A stretch of DNA of 64,000 nt from Phormidesmis priestleyi Ana (GTDB lineage Bacteria > Cyanobacteriota > Cyanobacteriia > Phormidesmidales > Phormidesmidaceae), in the NCBI GenBank assembly GCA_001314865.1, contig LJZR01000001.1:310001-374000 (forward strand), given 5' to 3'. Under the pieces are notes generated by a model. The model was not told the DNA's origin, did not search any database, and was given only the letters and a program-made list of their open reading frames with translations. A program made the translations under genes and the position numbers. Positions 43,577 to 54,063 of the stretch are shown piece by piece (position 1 is the first letter of the stretch; each line of letters opens with the position of its first letter).

Positions 43577-44287
43577 TCACTGAAATGAATCGATCGGGTC
43601 GGCGTTGTCTGGCGAAACGGGGGCGTAGATTTGTTGATACCAAATCGCTTGGCTGTTCGCGCTAATGCTGCCTCGGGGCGGAAACACCGAATATTTGAGG
43701 CGACTGTCGAAGCGGACATGTAGCCAAGGGACGCCGTGGCCGTGGGTATTGCACCAAACGGACGTTTGCTGTGCGATCGCAGCCAAACACCGCTCCCCTA
43801 CTTTTTGCCAAAGCGCTTGCCACGCTTGGGGCATTGCCGTGCGGCAAAAGGCTGCTATGTGACCATAGTCGCCGGTATTCGCAGGAATGATGAGCTTGGC
43901 ATCACCCGAAAAATTATCGAATTGAGCTGTTAACTCATCGGGGCCGATCGCTTGCAGATAGGGCTCAAAGTCGTGCGGGTTGGCAGGGCGAAACTGGGCG
44001 GGAAAGGCGATCGCAAAAAAAGGATGCGTCTTGGCAGTATAGGGATGAATCGGAATCGGTTTCCATTCATAGTCAAAAGGAAGATCAGCCCAGGCTTGAT
44101 TCCAGCACCGCCGAAAGTCATCCGAACTCACTAATGCCTGAGCCACCTGCTGCCAGGTCAGCGGCTGCGATCGCCCATCCCTAAAAGTAATGAGTTGTGC
44201 GCTACGCCCGGCCAGGTTGACTTCAGTTTGCCTCACCGATAAGCCCTGAAGCGCCCGTTGAGAATCCTGCTGCGATACTGGAAACAT
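43577..44287 (-). CDS. DUF6940 family protein
   Basis: A 236-residue soluble protein. The order LTWQQVAQAL, YEWKPIPI, FDNFSGDAKLIIPANTGDYGHIAAFCRTAM, ALWQKVGERC and GHGVPWLHVRFDSRLKYSVFPP fits DUF6940, a family without known function. I start at ATG 44287; a TTG at 44329 would read through a 14-bp tandem repeat. It is convergent with the pseudo-orthocaspase. Confidence 0.68.
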   Translation of the reverse strand: MFPVSQQDSQRALQGLSVRQTEVNLAGRSAQLITFRDGRSQPLTWQQVAQALVSSDDFRRCWNQAWADLPFDYEWKPIPIHPYTAKTHPFFAIAFPAQFRPANPHDFEPYLQAIGPDELTAQFDNFSGDAKLIIPANTGDYGHIAAFCRTAMPQAWQALWQKVGERCLAAIAQQTSVWCNTHGHGVPWLHVRFDSRLKYSVFPPRGSISANSQAIWYQQIYAPVSPDNADPIDSFQ

Positions 44288-44328
44288 AAGGCTTTGTGAA
44301 TAAGGCTTTGTGAATAAAGCTTTGTGCA
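44287..44328. repeat. 14-bp tandem repeat, 3 copies, at the DUF6940 start
   Basis: TAAGGCTTTGTGAA twice, then TAAAGCTTTGTGCA. The array touches the start codon, where the ribosome-binding site would be. Confidence 0.88.
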
Positions 44329-44887
44329 ATTATCTGGGCGATTATAACCTGCCTGACGAACCCCAAAATGGCAGATAAACGACAAAAGGTACCCACAAGG
44401 GGAAGTGCATTTTATACCACAATAACTTGTGCAATCCCTATAGGCAGCCGAGTTTAGAATTGCTATGCTAGCGAAATGAATAAGCAGAACACCGCCTTGG
44501 GCTCACCGATACGATGCCGACAGCGTGAGTTAACTGCTTTTGGAAAAGCTGCTCTGGTAGAAACAACCTGGTAGAGATAAGCAGCAGATGAGTGGCCCGA
44601 TAAAGCGGCCCGACAAAAAGTAAATAGACAGCTAGAACAGCGGCCCAACAAAAACCAGTTTTCTCACTGGCCTATAGTCAAGGGGCTTAGTTTACATTTT
44701 GCAACATTAGTCTGCCAAGCGTAAATTTTTTTAAAAAAAAACAATTTCTGACCCCAAGAAATGTGACAACTATGTCTAGTGTCACATTTTGTTGGGTTTG
44801 GGTAAAAAGTCATCAGCGAACGAAAGAAACAAATAAACAATCAATCAGTCGATCAATCAGTTGGCGAATCAGCAGCTGCATGAATAA

Positions 44888-44965
44888 TCAGCATTGATAT
44901 TCAGCATTGATATTCAGCATTGATATTCAGCATTGATATTCAGCATTGATATTCAGCATTGATAT
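44888..44965. repeat. 13-bp tandem repeat, 6 perfect copies
   Basis: TCAGCATTGATAT is repeated six times without change. Confidence 0.95.
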
Positions 44966-45206
44966 TCAGGCATAGGCGTTGCTATCCTCAAATATCGCGC
45001 CCCTAATATCACCCATAGAGGTAGTACCTCATCACTAGCTGGCACAGTACTCTTAAGATCGCTGTCCTAACTGCTAGTGAAAGCTTTAGGTACGCCAAAA
45101 GATTCTTTTATCTAAGTACCGATGAACCTAGTGGCATATGCCAGTGTGGCTCTTATCAACTTTTCTTGTTTTATGAGTTCATAGAACATCGTTGTTCAAG
45201 TCTTAG

Positions 45207-45303
45207 ATTCAAGTATCAGATTCAAGTATCAGATTCAAGTATCAGATTCAAGTATCAGATTCAAGTATCAGATTCAAGTATCAGATTCAAGTATCAGATT
45301 CAA
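45207..45303. repeat. 13-bp tandem repeat, 7 perfect copies plus a part
   Basis: ATTCAAGTATCAG is repeated seven times without change, then a 6-bp partial copy. Confidence 0.95.
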
Positions 45304-45445
45304 TCGTTCTTAACCACTCTGAACGATGTATCTCAAAAGCATTTCTCAAAACATTTGCCAAGAGCATCTGCTAACAGCATCTGCCAAAAGCATCTGCCAA
45401 AAGCATTTTATATTCCCGTCGTAGCTTCTACCTGTGGTTCCTGTC

Positions 45446-48394
45446 ATGAAACTTTCTTCAACACATTTTCAAGCATTCACTTCGTTTCAAAAAGATAGTA
45501 TCACCCGTCACGAATGCCCCTATATATTGTCTCTTTCACCATTATCTTTGCCAACAAAAACCTTGATGACATTGCTAATGGCTGTGGGTGGGCTCGGTGT
45601 AACCTCAGGGCTAAGTTCGCAACAGGCTACTGCCCAAACAGTCCCTAATATTTCTCGTGATGCCAACACAGGCGCGGTTGAATTAGAGATTAATGCCTTC
45701 AGCATTCGCACGGGAGAGTTTAACAATACTTCTAATATTCCGTTGCCATCTAGCTTGCTTCAAAACATTAGCGAAAACCGCGCACAACCGACAACATCTA
45801 CCATCCTTGCGCCCAACAACATTGAACTTAGTGTTGATACTGAATACATTAATGAGTCTCTTAGAAGCGTTTTAACTCAGCAAACTGGCGATACCAACTA
45901 TCAGCTACAGCCCGACTCATTGAGGGTACAAACTGAGTTTAATCTGCGCCGTAGTGAAGGTAAGCACGCCTTCGGAGAAGGCATTGAAGCCACGGTGTTT
46001 GCCCCCGATGGCAGCGTTATTTCACAAGAGCGAGTATTTGTTAGGGGCGATGATGTGCAGATAGGCCCTGACGGTAATGTCCTTCCCGAAGAACAACAAA
46101 TTACTGTTAGCTACGGCACTCAAGATAGGGTCGAGTTGCGGGTGCTTAATATCCGAGAAAACAACGCCGAGCCGAGCGAGTCAGGCATCTATTTTTTAAC
46201 AGATGGAAGCTTAGCAGTTGAAGATTTACCCAATGGTGGCGACTTAGATTTTAACGATGGTGACTATGTGCAAGTCTCTGGCGGTACAGGCGAAGCAGCT
46301 GTCCTGTCTGAAACCGAAGAAGTTTCAGTAGAAACGGTCAATAACGACGTCCCGCTAGATCCTGAGCAACGCCAGGAAGAAGTGGTTGAAACCGATATTG
46401 CCAGAGGGCTGATCTCAACTGATAGAACTTCGCAAGAAGAGAGAGATTGGGGCCGAGTCGAAACGGCTGATTCAATATCAACTATCCGATTGGGTCATGC
46501 CACGGGCACTCAGACAGAGTCAGGTGAGCAGCTCGTGTATAACCGCTATGCGGCCGCCCGTGAGGTGCGGTTGGGGAGCGATGGCTTAGGGGTGACCGGT
46601 CAGCTATCGCCTTTGATCCAAAATCCCAACATTCCGCCGACGCTATTGACAGGCAATCTTACCTTTAACCCCACGGTGGGTAATAACGAGGCTGGATTAA
46701 CCACCACGGTAGGCGTCACTCAGTTCTTAAATCCGACGCATCAAGTGGCCAGAGATATCTTTGGCAATGAAATAGCGGCTCCGGACGGGGCGGGATTGGT
46801 AGAGCCTGTAGGGATGTTTAGCGATCGCCAATGGATTGGCTATGTGCCAGCCCAGCCCGATCAAACCCTGCGAGGCGATCAGCTGTTTTCGGTGAATGGC
46901 ATCTTTGAGCTGCCTGAAGATAAGGGCATTGAAATCGCACCTCCCGATCCAAACTCAGTCGGTCGCGGGAGAGCTGCCTACACCCGCAACGTGGGCGGAC
47001 TACTGATAGAATTTGCCGCTGGCGATATGACATTTGTGCCCCAGTGGACTGAAACTGGCTACGCGCAAGAATCACTGACGCTAGCCGCAGGTGAGGCGCG
47101 GCGCGTTATCTACGCACTGGTTCCCCAACAGCCCAATCAAGCGCTGCAACTCGGCGATCGCTACGCAGTCACCGACACCGCCAATGGCTACCGAATTGTC
47201 GATGGGGGCTTTACGATTATTTCAGCCGACCGCCAACCGCAAAACTTTCAGATCGAGCAGTCTGACGTGTACGCCGTAGAAGATACCTTGCCTGGGAGCA
47301 ACATGGTGACCGATATTTTCAATGGCGTTCGGGGCGTTTATATTGAAGTTCCTGGCGGTGAGCCCGTCCCCACGGTAGATGTCTCGCTGACTGATGAAGT
47401 GGATGCGCGGGTCGGCAACGCGCTATTTCCGTTAGAAATTATCGAAGGCGATGACGGTCAAATGGGCTATGCCCAAACAACGCGCTCGGCTGGCTTTTAC
47501 CTCGGCAGCACCGCAACTCTCGGCATCGGCAATCAGGAAGATACGGTGCGCCAAGTAGAAACCACCATAGAGCGGGCCACCGATGCCATGATAATGACGC
47601 GCACGGTCACGACCTTTGTAACGCCTTTAATTGCCAGAGAATCATTAGTTAATCAGGTCACTCGCACCACCCGCAGCACTGGCGTAGCTGCCTTTGATAT
47701 CAGCCCTCAAGGTGAGCTAGTCGATGTGCAGTTTATCGCTGATGGGCCTAGTGAAACCACCACCCAACAAACAGAACTAGACCGCACCTTTGATCTCATT
47801 CGTGGCGAAGAGTTTCGGGTGCTTACCGAAACCTCAGAATCGCGACAGGTCATTAGCAGTCAGGAAATTGAACGTGACCAGACAGTAACTGACATAACTA
47901 CAGACAGCTACGCCAACTTTTCCTCGCTACAGGGCGAGTTGTCGCTAGGGAGTGTTCTGAACTGGGGCAATACGCCTTGGACAGCCGCCGCCAATACCGT
48001 CAAAGCGGAGCTGTTTGCCAGAAACACAGTGATTGGCAGATCTACCGACGGCAACGAAACGGGCTGGCGGGCCGAGGTGTTGTTTCATCCTTTTGGCGAA
48101 GTTCAGCGTGAGGCGCATTATTACGATGCGGCAGGCAATGCATTGCCGCTGTATCAAACAGAGGCTGTTATTACGGCTAACGGACAGCAGCAGGTAGAAA
48201 CAGTGACCGCTGCAAATGGGGAGACCGTCGCAGTGCCGATCTATCAGTTTGTGATAGATGAGGCGGGCGATCGCATTGCTCAAACCATCGGAACCGGGCA
48301 AACAAAAGGGCCGGGCATCTATCTACGGATAGAAGACGTATTTAATGACAATCACAGCGCGTTGCTCGCGGGCGGGATTCAGCTAGCGTTTTAA
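45446..48394 (+). CDS. Large exported paralog 1 (surface or outer-membrane protein of unknown family)
   Basis: A 982-residue protein, first of four paralogs. A long leader (about 40 residues before the hydrophobic core) ends at a probable signal site near AQ (QATAQ). Block A (about 65-280) ends in DFNDGDY; an acidic linker with PLDPEQR follows; block B (about 340-690) runs from RLGHATG through TFVPQW, IYALVPQQ and YAVEDT to GFYLGS; a Thr/Glu-rich linker; block C (about 830-982) has NWGNTPWT, FHPFGE and GPGIYLRIED and ends GGIQLAF. The alternating hydrophobics and final Phe resemble a beta-barrel sorting signal. The mature chain has no Cys. It is the most divergent copy. ATG 45446 is used; GTG 45434 is possible. 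Confidence 0.75.
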   Translation: MKLSSTHFQAFTSFQKDSITRHECPYILSLSPLSLPTKTLMTLLMAVGGLGVTSGLSSQQATAQTVPNISRDANTGAVELEINAFSIRTGEFNNTSNIPLPSSLLQNISENRAQPTTSTILAPNNIELSVDTEYINESLRSVLTQQTGDTNYQLQPDSLRVQTEFNLRRSEGKHAFGEGIEATVFAPDGSVISQERVFVRGDDVQIGPDGNVLPEEQQITVSYGTQDRVELRVLNIRENNAEPSESGIYFLTDGSLAVEDLPNGGDLDFNDGDYVQVSGGTGEAAVLSETEEVSVETVNNDVPLDPEQRQEEVVETDIARGLISTDRTSQEERDWGRVETADSISTIRLGHATGTQTESGEQLVYNRYAAAREVRLGSDGLGVTGQLSPLIQNPNIPPTLLTGNLTFNPTVGNNEAGLTTTVGVTQFLNPTHQVARDIFGNEIAAPDGAGLVEPVGMFSDRQWIGYVPAQPDQTLRGDQLFSVNGIFELPEDKGIEIAPPDPNSVGRGRAAYTRNVGGLLIEFAAGDMTFVPQWTETGYAQESLTLAAGEARRVIYALVPQQPNQALQLGDRYAVTDTANGYRIVDGGFTIISADRQPQNFQIEQSDVYAVEDTLPGSNMVTDIFNGVRGVYIEVPGGEPVPTVDVSLTDEVDARVGNALFPLEIIEGDDGQMGYAQTTRSAGFYLGSTATLGIGNQEDTVRQVETTIERATDAMIMTRTVTTFVTPLIARESLVNQVTRTTRSTGVAAFDISPQGELVDVQFIADGPSETTTQQTELDRTFDLIRGEEFRVLTETSESRQVISSQEIERDQTVTDITTDSYANFSSLQGELSLGSVLNWGNTPWTAAANTVKAELFARNTVIGRSTDGNETGWRAEVLFHPFGEVQREAHYYDAAGNALPLYQTEAVITANGQQQVETVTAANGETVAVPIYQFVIDEAGDRIAQTIGTGQTKGPGIYLRIEDVFNDNHSALLAGGIQLAF

Positions 48395-49561
48395 CCAGAA
48401 CGCGTATTTTTGCTAAACATTTCAGTCGAAACGTTTCAATCGTACAGAGATCGGCTTGCATCAATAATCTTAAATCCCCAAAAAACGGCCCCATCGACTG
48501 AATCTGTCATGAACCACTGGTTACAAAAAGCAACTTTTTTAAGTGATCTCACTGACAAGAAAACCGACCAAAAGCTTACTCAAGAAGGGCTTATCGCACA
48601 GCCTCCGACCACTACATAGCGAGCCTAAAGAATCCTTTCAATCCTCATACAGAAAGACTTTGGGGCTTTAGATCAGTCAATTTCAGCAACTGTAAACCAA
48701 AAGGATGAAGCGAGGCCTTACTAAAAAAAACACAACGTAAAGAAAACATAAAGCTGTGAGAGTAAACACTGAGAGCACGATAGTTTTTTACTAAGCCACC
48801 TTAGCAAGTGTCCAATGTTCATCCGTTTACGCCTGATATATGAAATAGAGGGTCTGATTTGGCCTGTTCCCTCAAGCATATTCCCTCAAACCTGACCTTC
48901 CTAAAGCATCCCTTTCAGGGTCTGTTATCGATTGATGAGTTTCTAAACCTTGTGCTTCTAAAATGCTCATCAAACGCTAAAAAGATCTATTCACAGTCAT
49001 CTAGGAGTCATCTAAAGGAGAAGAGTAACGTCCTTAATGATAATGATCGCGTTTTAGGAAGCGGAGTGCCCTAACAATGTCTAACAATGTTCTAAAAATG
49101 TTTGGTTTGGTGCTGTAAAGAAGCCTGGTGTCGTAACAACAGACATCAACCAAGGTATCAACGATGCTAGCGCAAGATGCTAAAGGAATAGTTGATACAA
49201 GTATCTCAACATAAACAAAAATTAGTTTGATTCTCAGTACTTTTTCCAAATCGCTAAAGCAACGACCAGAACACTTGAGATGATCTGGTTTCAAGGCTTT
49301 GGCCAGTGTGAATGTAGGTCAATTCAGCTGTTTAGCCACTATGCATGAATTTTAAGAACATGAAGAGTTTGAGTTGAATGCTGATAGTTTCGCGCAGATA
49401 TACAGCTGATGAACCGGCCTTAACGAGCGTTAAAAATGCTGGATTAGGTAATATTTTCAGCCACTACATCGCCTAGACGGAAAAGGCTAGCGCGTCAAAA
49501 AATGCTATCAGCCACAGATTGCTGTAAGAAAAATAACTCAGTAATATCTAGGAGTGGTCGC

Positions 49562-49639
49562 ATGAATCTTTTACCAGTATCTTCAGTCTACTCAGTAAAT
49601 ACAGCGGCTTCTAATTCAGTAAAGTCCTCTACTAAGTAG
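49562..49639 (+). CDS. Candidate 25-aa peptide ORF upstream of paralog 2
   Basis: ATG 49562 follows AGGAG by seven bases. The peptide is Ser/Val/Asn-rich (MNLLPVSSVYSVNTAASNSV...), without a membrane segment. Could be a leader peptide or chance. Confidence 0.3.
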   Translation: MNLLPVSSVYSVNTAASNSVKSSTK

Positions 49640-49713
49640 TTCCACAGGTAACAAATGCACGTTGCACTCTACCGATGTCTGTTTGGAACATGCATCCGCA
49701 GCTTTTAGAGCCC

Positions 49714-49799
49714 CCACCTGCTGCTCTACCGACCCACCTGCTGCTCTACCGACCCACCTGCTGCTCTACCCACCTGCTGCTCTACCGACCCACCTGCTG
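49714..49799. repeat. 20-bp tandem repeat, about 4.5 copies
   Basis: CCACCTGCTGCTCTACCGAC is repeated; the third copy lacks the last 4 bp. Confidence 0.9.
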
Positions 49800-49878
49800 A
49801 AGCGCTGAACTTGCTCAAGCATTTTGCCGCTACCTCCTTACAAGCCTGCAAGCCTTTACTTGTCCTGAAAATCAAACT

Positions 49879-52818
49879 ATGCATTCACCTCTTCGTCCCA
49901 CCTTTATTTCTAAGCTAGCCGCTCAACCACCTCAAGATTCGGCGAACAGTCTGTCTGCTGATTCGCTTTTCGTGGCTCGCCTGTTTCAGCTCAACGCCAT
50001 CACCCGTCAGTTGACCGCGCTGCTTTTGGCAGTTGGAGGGCTGTGCCTCGGCGGACAAAGTGCGATCGCCCAGGTCACGATCAATCGTGATCCCAGCACA
50101 GGCGCTGTTTTTATTGATCAAAACGCCTTTGACGTCCGCACAGGCGAGCTAACCAACACCTCAAATATTCCGCTCCCATCCGAGCTACCCACTGTCATCA
50201 GAGAGGGCATCGCGATTCCGACCGAATCTGGCGGTCTGCTGGCTCCTAATAGCCTAGAAATCACCACTGATATTGATTTTGTGGAACAGTCTTTTAACGA
50301 GCAACTCAATCAGCAGCAGGGCACCAATCTAGACTACGACTTGGATCGGGATACCGTGACTACGCGCACCCGGTTCGACCTTAACTATGTCCCAGGCGAT
50401 CACGCTTTTGGGGAAGGCATTCAGGTCACGGTCTTTGATGAAAATGGCTCCATTAAGTCTCAAGAGACTCGCTTTGTCAGAGGGGATACCGTCGTGCGCG
50501 GCCCGGATGGCAACGAACTGCCTAATTCAGGCAATATCACAGTTGAGTACGGGGTTGGTGAAAGAGTCGAGCTCCGCATCCTCAACCTACGAGACAACGA
50601 TGCAACAGAAATATCAGAGTCTGGCGTTTACTTTACCCGAAATGGGCAAATCATTGCAGAGGACTTTCCCGATGGCGGTGACAGAGACTTTAGTGATGGC
50701 GAATATGTTGAGCTAGCCGATAGCCAGGGCCGAGCCAATGCGATCGAGCGTGATACGCAAGAGGAGCAAGTGGTAGAGACCGACACTACACCGCTAGACC
50801 CTGAAATACGACGCGATGAAGCAGTTGAAGAAGAGGAATTCACCACTGTAGAACGCGACGAACAAGTCGTCAGAGAAGTGATTGAGCGCGGCAGCATAGA
50901 AGTGCCCGACACGCTAGCAACTCGACTAGGCCACGCAGTCGGGCTGCGGACCGAGAACGACGAACTACTGGTATACGATCGCTACTCAGCCGCCGGACAG
51001 GTGCGAGCCGGCAGCGATGGACTCGGTGCCACCGGACAGCTACGCCCGCTATTTAACAACCCCAGTGCGCCCCCAACACTGCTCACTGGCAGCGCCCTGT
51101 TCAACCCTTGGGCCGACGATAACGAGGCTGGTTTTGCAGCCAGCGTCGGCATTACTCAGTACTTGAACCGTACACACCGGCAAGCCACAGACCTCTTTGG
51201 CAACCCTATTGAAAACCCCAATCCAGAGGGTGCCATTCCACTAGAGCCCACAGGACTGTTTAGCAATCGTCGGATGGTGGGCTATGTACCCAGTGGCCCT
51301 TTGGCAGGCGATCAAATTCTGCCTTTAGACGGCATCTTTACACTGCCTGATAGTCAGAGAATTTTGATTGATCCGCCCGATCCTCAGGCAGTTGGCCGAG
51401 GTGACTCAGCTTATACCGACAACGTTGGTGGGTTCATTGTTGAATCGGCGAGCGGTGAACTGACGTTTGTACCCCAGTGGACTAACGAAGGTTACGCGAC
51501 AACCGACACTGTACTTGAGCCTGGAGAAGCCACTCGAATTATCTATGCGCTCGTGCCTCAGCAGGCCGGCCAAAACTTACAACTCGGCCAGTCTTACGCA
51601 GTCGATAACAGTACGGGCAGGTATCGCATTACCGACGGTGGATTTGTGGTGATCGCCGCCGATCAGTACCCGGACAACTTTTTTGCCGAAACCACCGATG
51701 TGTATACCGTAGAAGATACGCTGCCCACTATTGACAATGCCGCAACGCCTGACTTTAACGGCATTCGAGGTTTGTATATAGAGGTGCCAGGGGGTGAACT
51801 AACACCTACGGTCGATCCGAATATCCCATCGGAAGCAGATGCTCGGGTGGGAACGGTACTATTCCCTGAGGTGCTCGGTCAGCGGCCCTATGCACGGACG
51901 ACGGTAGCTGGCGGACTATATCTAGGCGGCTCACTCACTGGGGGATTTGGCAATCAACGTGATTTGATCAATGAGGTGCGTACCACGACCGAAACTGAAA
52001 CCGATCAGCAGCGCACGACGCGAACTGTCACCACGTTTAGAACGCCTGTTAATCAAGTCAATACAACGAGCTTTACGAATGTCAGCGTGTTAGAGCGCAG
52101 TGGAAATGCCTCTTTTATCATCAACAGCGATGGTTTGCTAGAAGAGGTTGCGTTTAACCCGACTTCTGATGCTGAGGTGGTTGATACCAGACGCGAATCG
52201 GTTCAAGAGTCTATCACTACTGAACTGGGCGAAGAAGAAGTAATTGAGACAGCCGTTGTCGAAGAGGATATCGTTGATTTGAGATCTCGCAGCAATGTGG
52301 TTGAGCAAGACAGTTCTAGCCGCTCGGATAGTTATGCCAACGCTTCGCCAATTAACGGTGAAATTGCCTTTGGCGGTGTGCTGAACTTTGGGAATACCCC
52401 TTGGACACCAGCGGCCAACCTCATACGAGCTGAGCTGTTTGCCCGAGACACTGTGATTGGTCGAGGTGGCGACGGCTCTGAAGCGGGCTGGAGAGCAGAG
52501 CTCATGCTGCATCCTTTTGGCGAGGTTAAGCGTGAAGCCTACCAGTATGACGAAGCCGGCAATGTGGTTCCAGTGTACAAAACACAGCCTTTCTTAGATG
52601 AAAACGGCAATCGGGTCGTTGTGACTGAAACCGGCCCCAATGGCGAAACGGTGGAGATAGAAAGAGGCGAGTTTATGCTGGATGAGTCGGGCGATCGCAT
52701 TCCCGAACGAGTCGGCACAGGTAAGCCCAAAGGCCCCGGTTTATATGTTCGTTTAGAAGACGCTTGGGATGATGGTGATAGTGCAGTGATAGATGGCGGC
52801 ATTCAGTTCTCTTTCTAA
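49879..52818 (+). CDS. Large exported paralog 2 (surface or outer-membrane protein of unknown family)
   Basis: A 979-residue paralog with the same three-block plan. The leader is about 67 residues, ending QSAIAQ, where Ala-Ile-Ala is encoded by a HIP1 octamer. Block B carries RLGHAVGLRTEN, TGSALFNPWADDNEAGFAA, TFVPQW and IIYALVPQQ; block C has NFGNTPWTPAAN, HPFGEVKREAYQYDE and ends GGIQFSF. The first linker has PLDPEIRRDE; both linkers are Glu/Thr-rich. The only Cys is inside the signal peptide. No Shine-Dalgarno is seen. Its stop codon begins a 13-bp tandem repeat. Confidence 0.77.
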   Translation: MHSPLRPTFISKLAAQPPQDSANSLSADSLFVARLFQLNAITRQLTALLLAVGGLCLGGQSAIAQVTINRDPSTGAVFIDQNAFDVRTGELTNTSNIPLPSELPTVIREGIAIPTESGGLLAPNSLEITTDIDFVEQSFNEQLNQQQGTNLDYDLDRDTVTTRTRFDLNYVPGDHAFGEGIQVTVFDENGSIKSQETRFVRGDTVVRGPDGNELPNSGNITVEYGVGERVELRILNLRDNDATEISESGVYFTRNGQIIAEDFPDGGDRDFSDGEYVELADSQGRANAIERDTQEEQVVETDTTPLDPEIRRDEAVEEEEFTTVERDEQVVREVIERGSIEVPDTLATRLGHAVGLRTENDELLVYDRYSAAGQVRAGSDGLGATGQLRPLFNNPSAPPTLLTGSALFNPWADDNEAGFAASVGITQYLNRTHRQATDLFGNPIENPNPEGAIPLEPTGLFSNRRMVGYVPSGPLAGDQILPLDGIFTLPDSQRILIDPPDPQAVGRGDSAYTDNVGGFIVESASGELTFVPQWTNEGYATTDTVLEPGEATRIIYALVPQQAGQNLQLGQSYAVDNSTGRYRITDGGFVVIAADQYPDNFFAETTDVYTVEDTLPTIDNAATPDFNGIRGLYIEVPGGELTPTVDPNIPSEADARVGTVLFPEVLGQRPYARTTVAGGLYLGGSLTGGFGNQRDLINEVRTTTETETDQQRTTRTVTTFRTPVNQVNTTSFTNVSVLERSGNASFIINSDGLLEEVAFNPTSDAEVVDTRRESVQESITTELGEEEVIETAVVEEDIVDLRSRSNVVEQDSSSRSDSYANASPINGEIAFGGVLNFGNTPWTPAANLIRAELFARDTVIGRGGDGSEAGWRAELMLHPFGEVKREAYQYDEAGNVVPVYKTQPFLDENGNRVVVTETGPNGETVEIERGEFMLDESGDRIPERVGTGKPKGPGLYVRLEDAWDDGDSAVIDGGIQFSF

Positions 52819-52862
52819 AAAGCCATACTAAAAGGCCACATTAAAAGGCCACATTAAGAGCC
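52816..52862. repeat. 13-bp tandem repeat starting with the stop of paralog 2
   Basis: TAAAAAGCCATAC, then TAAAAGGCCACAT twice, then a partial copy. The first TAA is the stop codon. Confidence 0.9.
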
Positions 52863-52864
52863 GT

Positions 52865-52888
52865 AGGGACGTAAGCAGTTACGTCCCT
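52865..52888. terminator. Hairpin between convergent paralog 2 and GT4 genes
   Basis: AGGGACGTAA and TTACGTCCCT pair perfectly around a 4-nt loop. The right arm contains the GT4 stop. It probably serves both directions, though T-runs are weak. Confidence 0.6.
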
Positions 52889-54063
52889 TCCTGAATACAG
52901 CGATGAATTAGCCTGCTGTATTTTTGGCCGCAGGTTTTAAGCGAGAGTCGTTCGATCTGGGCCATTGATGCTCTCGATTTTGCCAGTAATCTTTTGGGCT
53001 TTTGAAAATGATTGACAATGGCTTCAGATAGCGCAGCGGCTGAGTCTGTTTCTACTAGGTCGCCATACTGGCCATCTGCCAAAATTTCCCTTGGTCCTGC
53101 CACACAGTCTGTGGCAATAGTCGGCACGCCTAGCGCAGCAGCTTCTGCAACCACCAGGCCAAATCCTTCGTAGCGCGACGATAAACAAAAAAGCGACGCC
53201 TGAGACAAAATTGGATAAGGATTTGCCACAAAGCCTAAAAAAGCGACGCTATCAGCCACGTTCCAATCTCTGGCCAACTCTAGTAACGCCCGATGGGCCT
53301 CTCCTTCTCCGACTAAAACTAATCGATGCTGAATACCTTGCCTGCGCACCTTAGCATGGGCTTCAATCAGTAGGTCAAACCCTTTTTGATTGGCAAGACG
53401 GCCAATGCCAACGATAAAAGGAATATCGTCGTTGACATAGGGCCATGGGGCACTGGGCTGCTGAGCTAGGGCTCGAACTTGCGCAATATTAATTCCGTTA
53501 GAAATTGCTACAATTTTGCTCCGCTTTACTTCTAACTCAATCGTGCTGATCAGATCTTGGCTCGTGCATACAATCGCTTTTGCCCTGGCATAGGCCCATC
53601 GGCGGATCATTTGGGTGCCCTTTTTTTTGCCATAGTCAGCCTGAGATCTTTTCAGATTGTTTTGCACAATCGCGACAACAGGCTTACGGAAAAAAAAAGC
53701 AACTAAACTGGGTAGCAAAAGACCATTTTCCCAGGTAAGAATCACCACATCCGACCTTGAGACCGACCGCATGAGTTTAGATAACAGCGTGGGTAGTGAT
53801 TTTAAAGTAGAGCTATTCTCTCTAATTGCAGTGCTAATCTTAATAGGCTTGTGAGGCAGCTGAGGATGAACGGATCGCTGTTGAACCGCAAAAATTTCAA
53901 CTTCCATGTTCTTGAGCGACAGCTGTTCTGCAATATTAATGCTAAAGGTGACAGCACCGTTTCGATAAAAGGCTGGAAGTACAAATAAAACCTTGGGCGA
54001 TCGCGCCGAAGGCTGATTAGAAATATTAGATAAGGACGTTTCAAGAGAAGCGTTTTGAAGCAT
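52879..54063 (-). CDS. Family 4 glycosyltransferase
   Basis: A 394-residue GT-B enzyme that would move a sugar from a nucleotide donor to a lipid carrier, polysaccharide or protein. The N-terminal acceptor part starts KVLFVLPAFYRNGAVTFSINIAEQL; the donor part has GIGRLANQKGFDLLIEAHAKV and the EX7E region SRYEGFGLVVAEAAALGVPTI. AGGA precedes ATG 54061-54063. It is alone on the minus strand, between paralogs 2 and 3. Whether it glycosylates the paralogs is not shown by anything but position. Confidence 0.92.
   Translation of the reverse strand: MLQNASLETSLSNISNQPSARSPKVLFVLPAFYRNGAVTFSINIAEQLSLKNMEVEIFAVQQRSVHPQLPHKPIKISTAIRENSSTLKSLPTLLSKLMRSVSRSDVVILTWENGLLLPSLVAFFFRKPVVAIVQNNLKRSQADYGKKKGTQMIRRWAYARAKAIVCTSQDLISTIELEVKRSKIVAISNGINIAQVRALAQQPSAPWPYVNDDIPFIVGIGRLANQKGFDLLIEAHAKVRRQGIQHRLVLVGEGEAHRALLELARDWNVADSVAFLGFVANPYPILSQASLFCLSSRYEGFGLVVAEAAALGVPTIATDCVAGPREILADGQYGDLVETDSAAALSEAIVNHFQKPKRLLAKSRASMAQIERLSLKTCGQKYSRLIHRCIQEGT

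Larger units (their letters stand above)
44329..45445. other. Long gap upstream of the first large paralog
   Basis: About 1.1 kb with no credible gene. It contains two strong tandem arrays (44888-44965 and 45207-45303) and a looser one of AGCATCTGCCAAA-like units (about 45330-45410). An open frame at 45166-45498 is only the translation of the repeat. Confidence 0.6.
48395..49878. other. 1.5-kb gap between paralogs 1 and 2
   Basis: No long gene. It holds a 25-codon ORF with a good Shine-Dalgarno (49562-49639) and a 20-bp tandem repeat (49714-49799). An open frame at 48410-48619 starts with TTG without a ribosome site and is not convincing. No terminator for paralog 1 was recognised. Confidence 0.55.

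Noticed and set aside
44888-45303. CRISPR-like look of the repeated DNA
   Set aside because: Units are 13 bp, head to tail, with no spacers and no cas genes nearby.
45166-45498. 110-codon open frame before paralog 1
   Set aside because: Most of it is the translation of a 13-bp tandem repeat.
48410-48619. 69-codon open frame after paralog 1
   Set aside because: It starts with TTG without a ribosome site; no domain, no supporting context.
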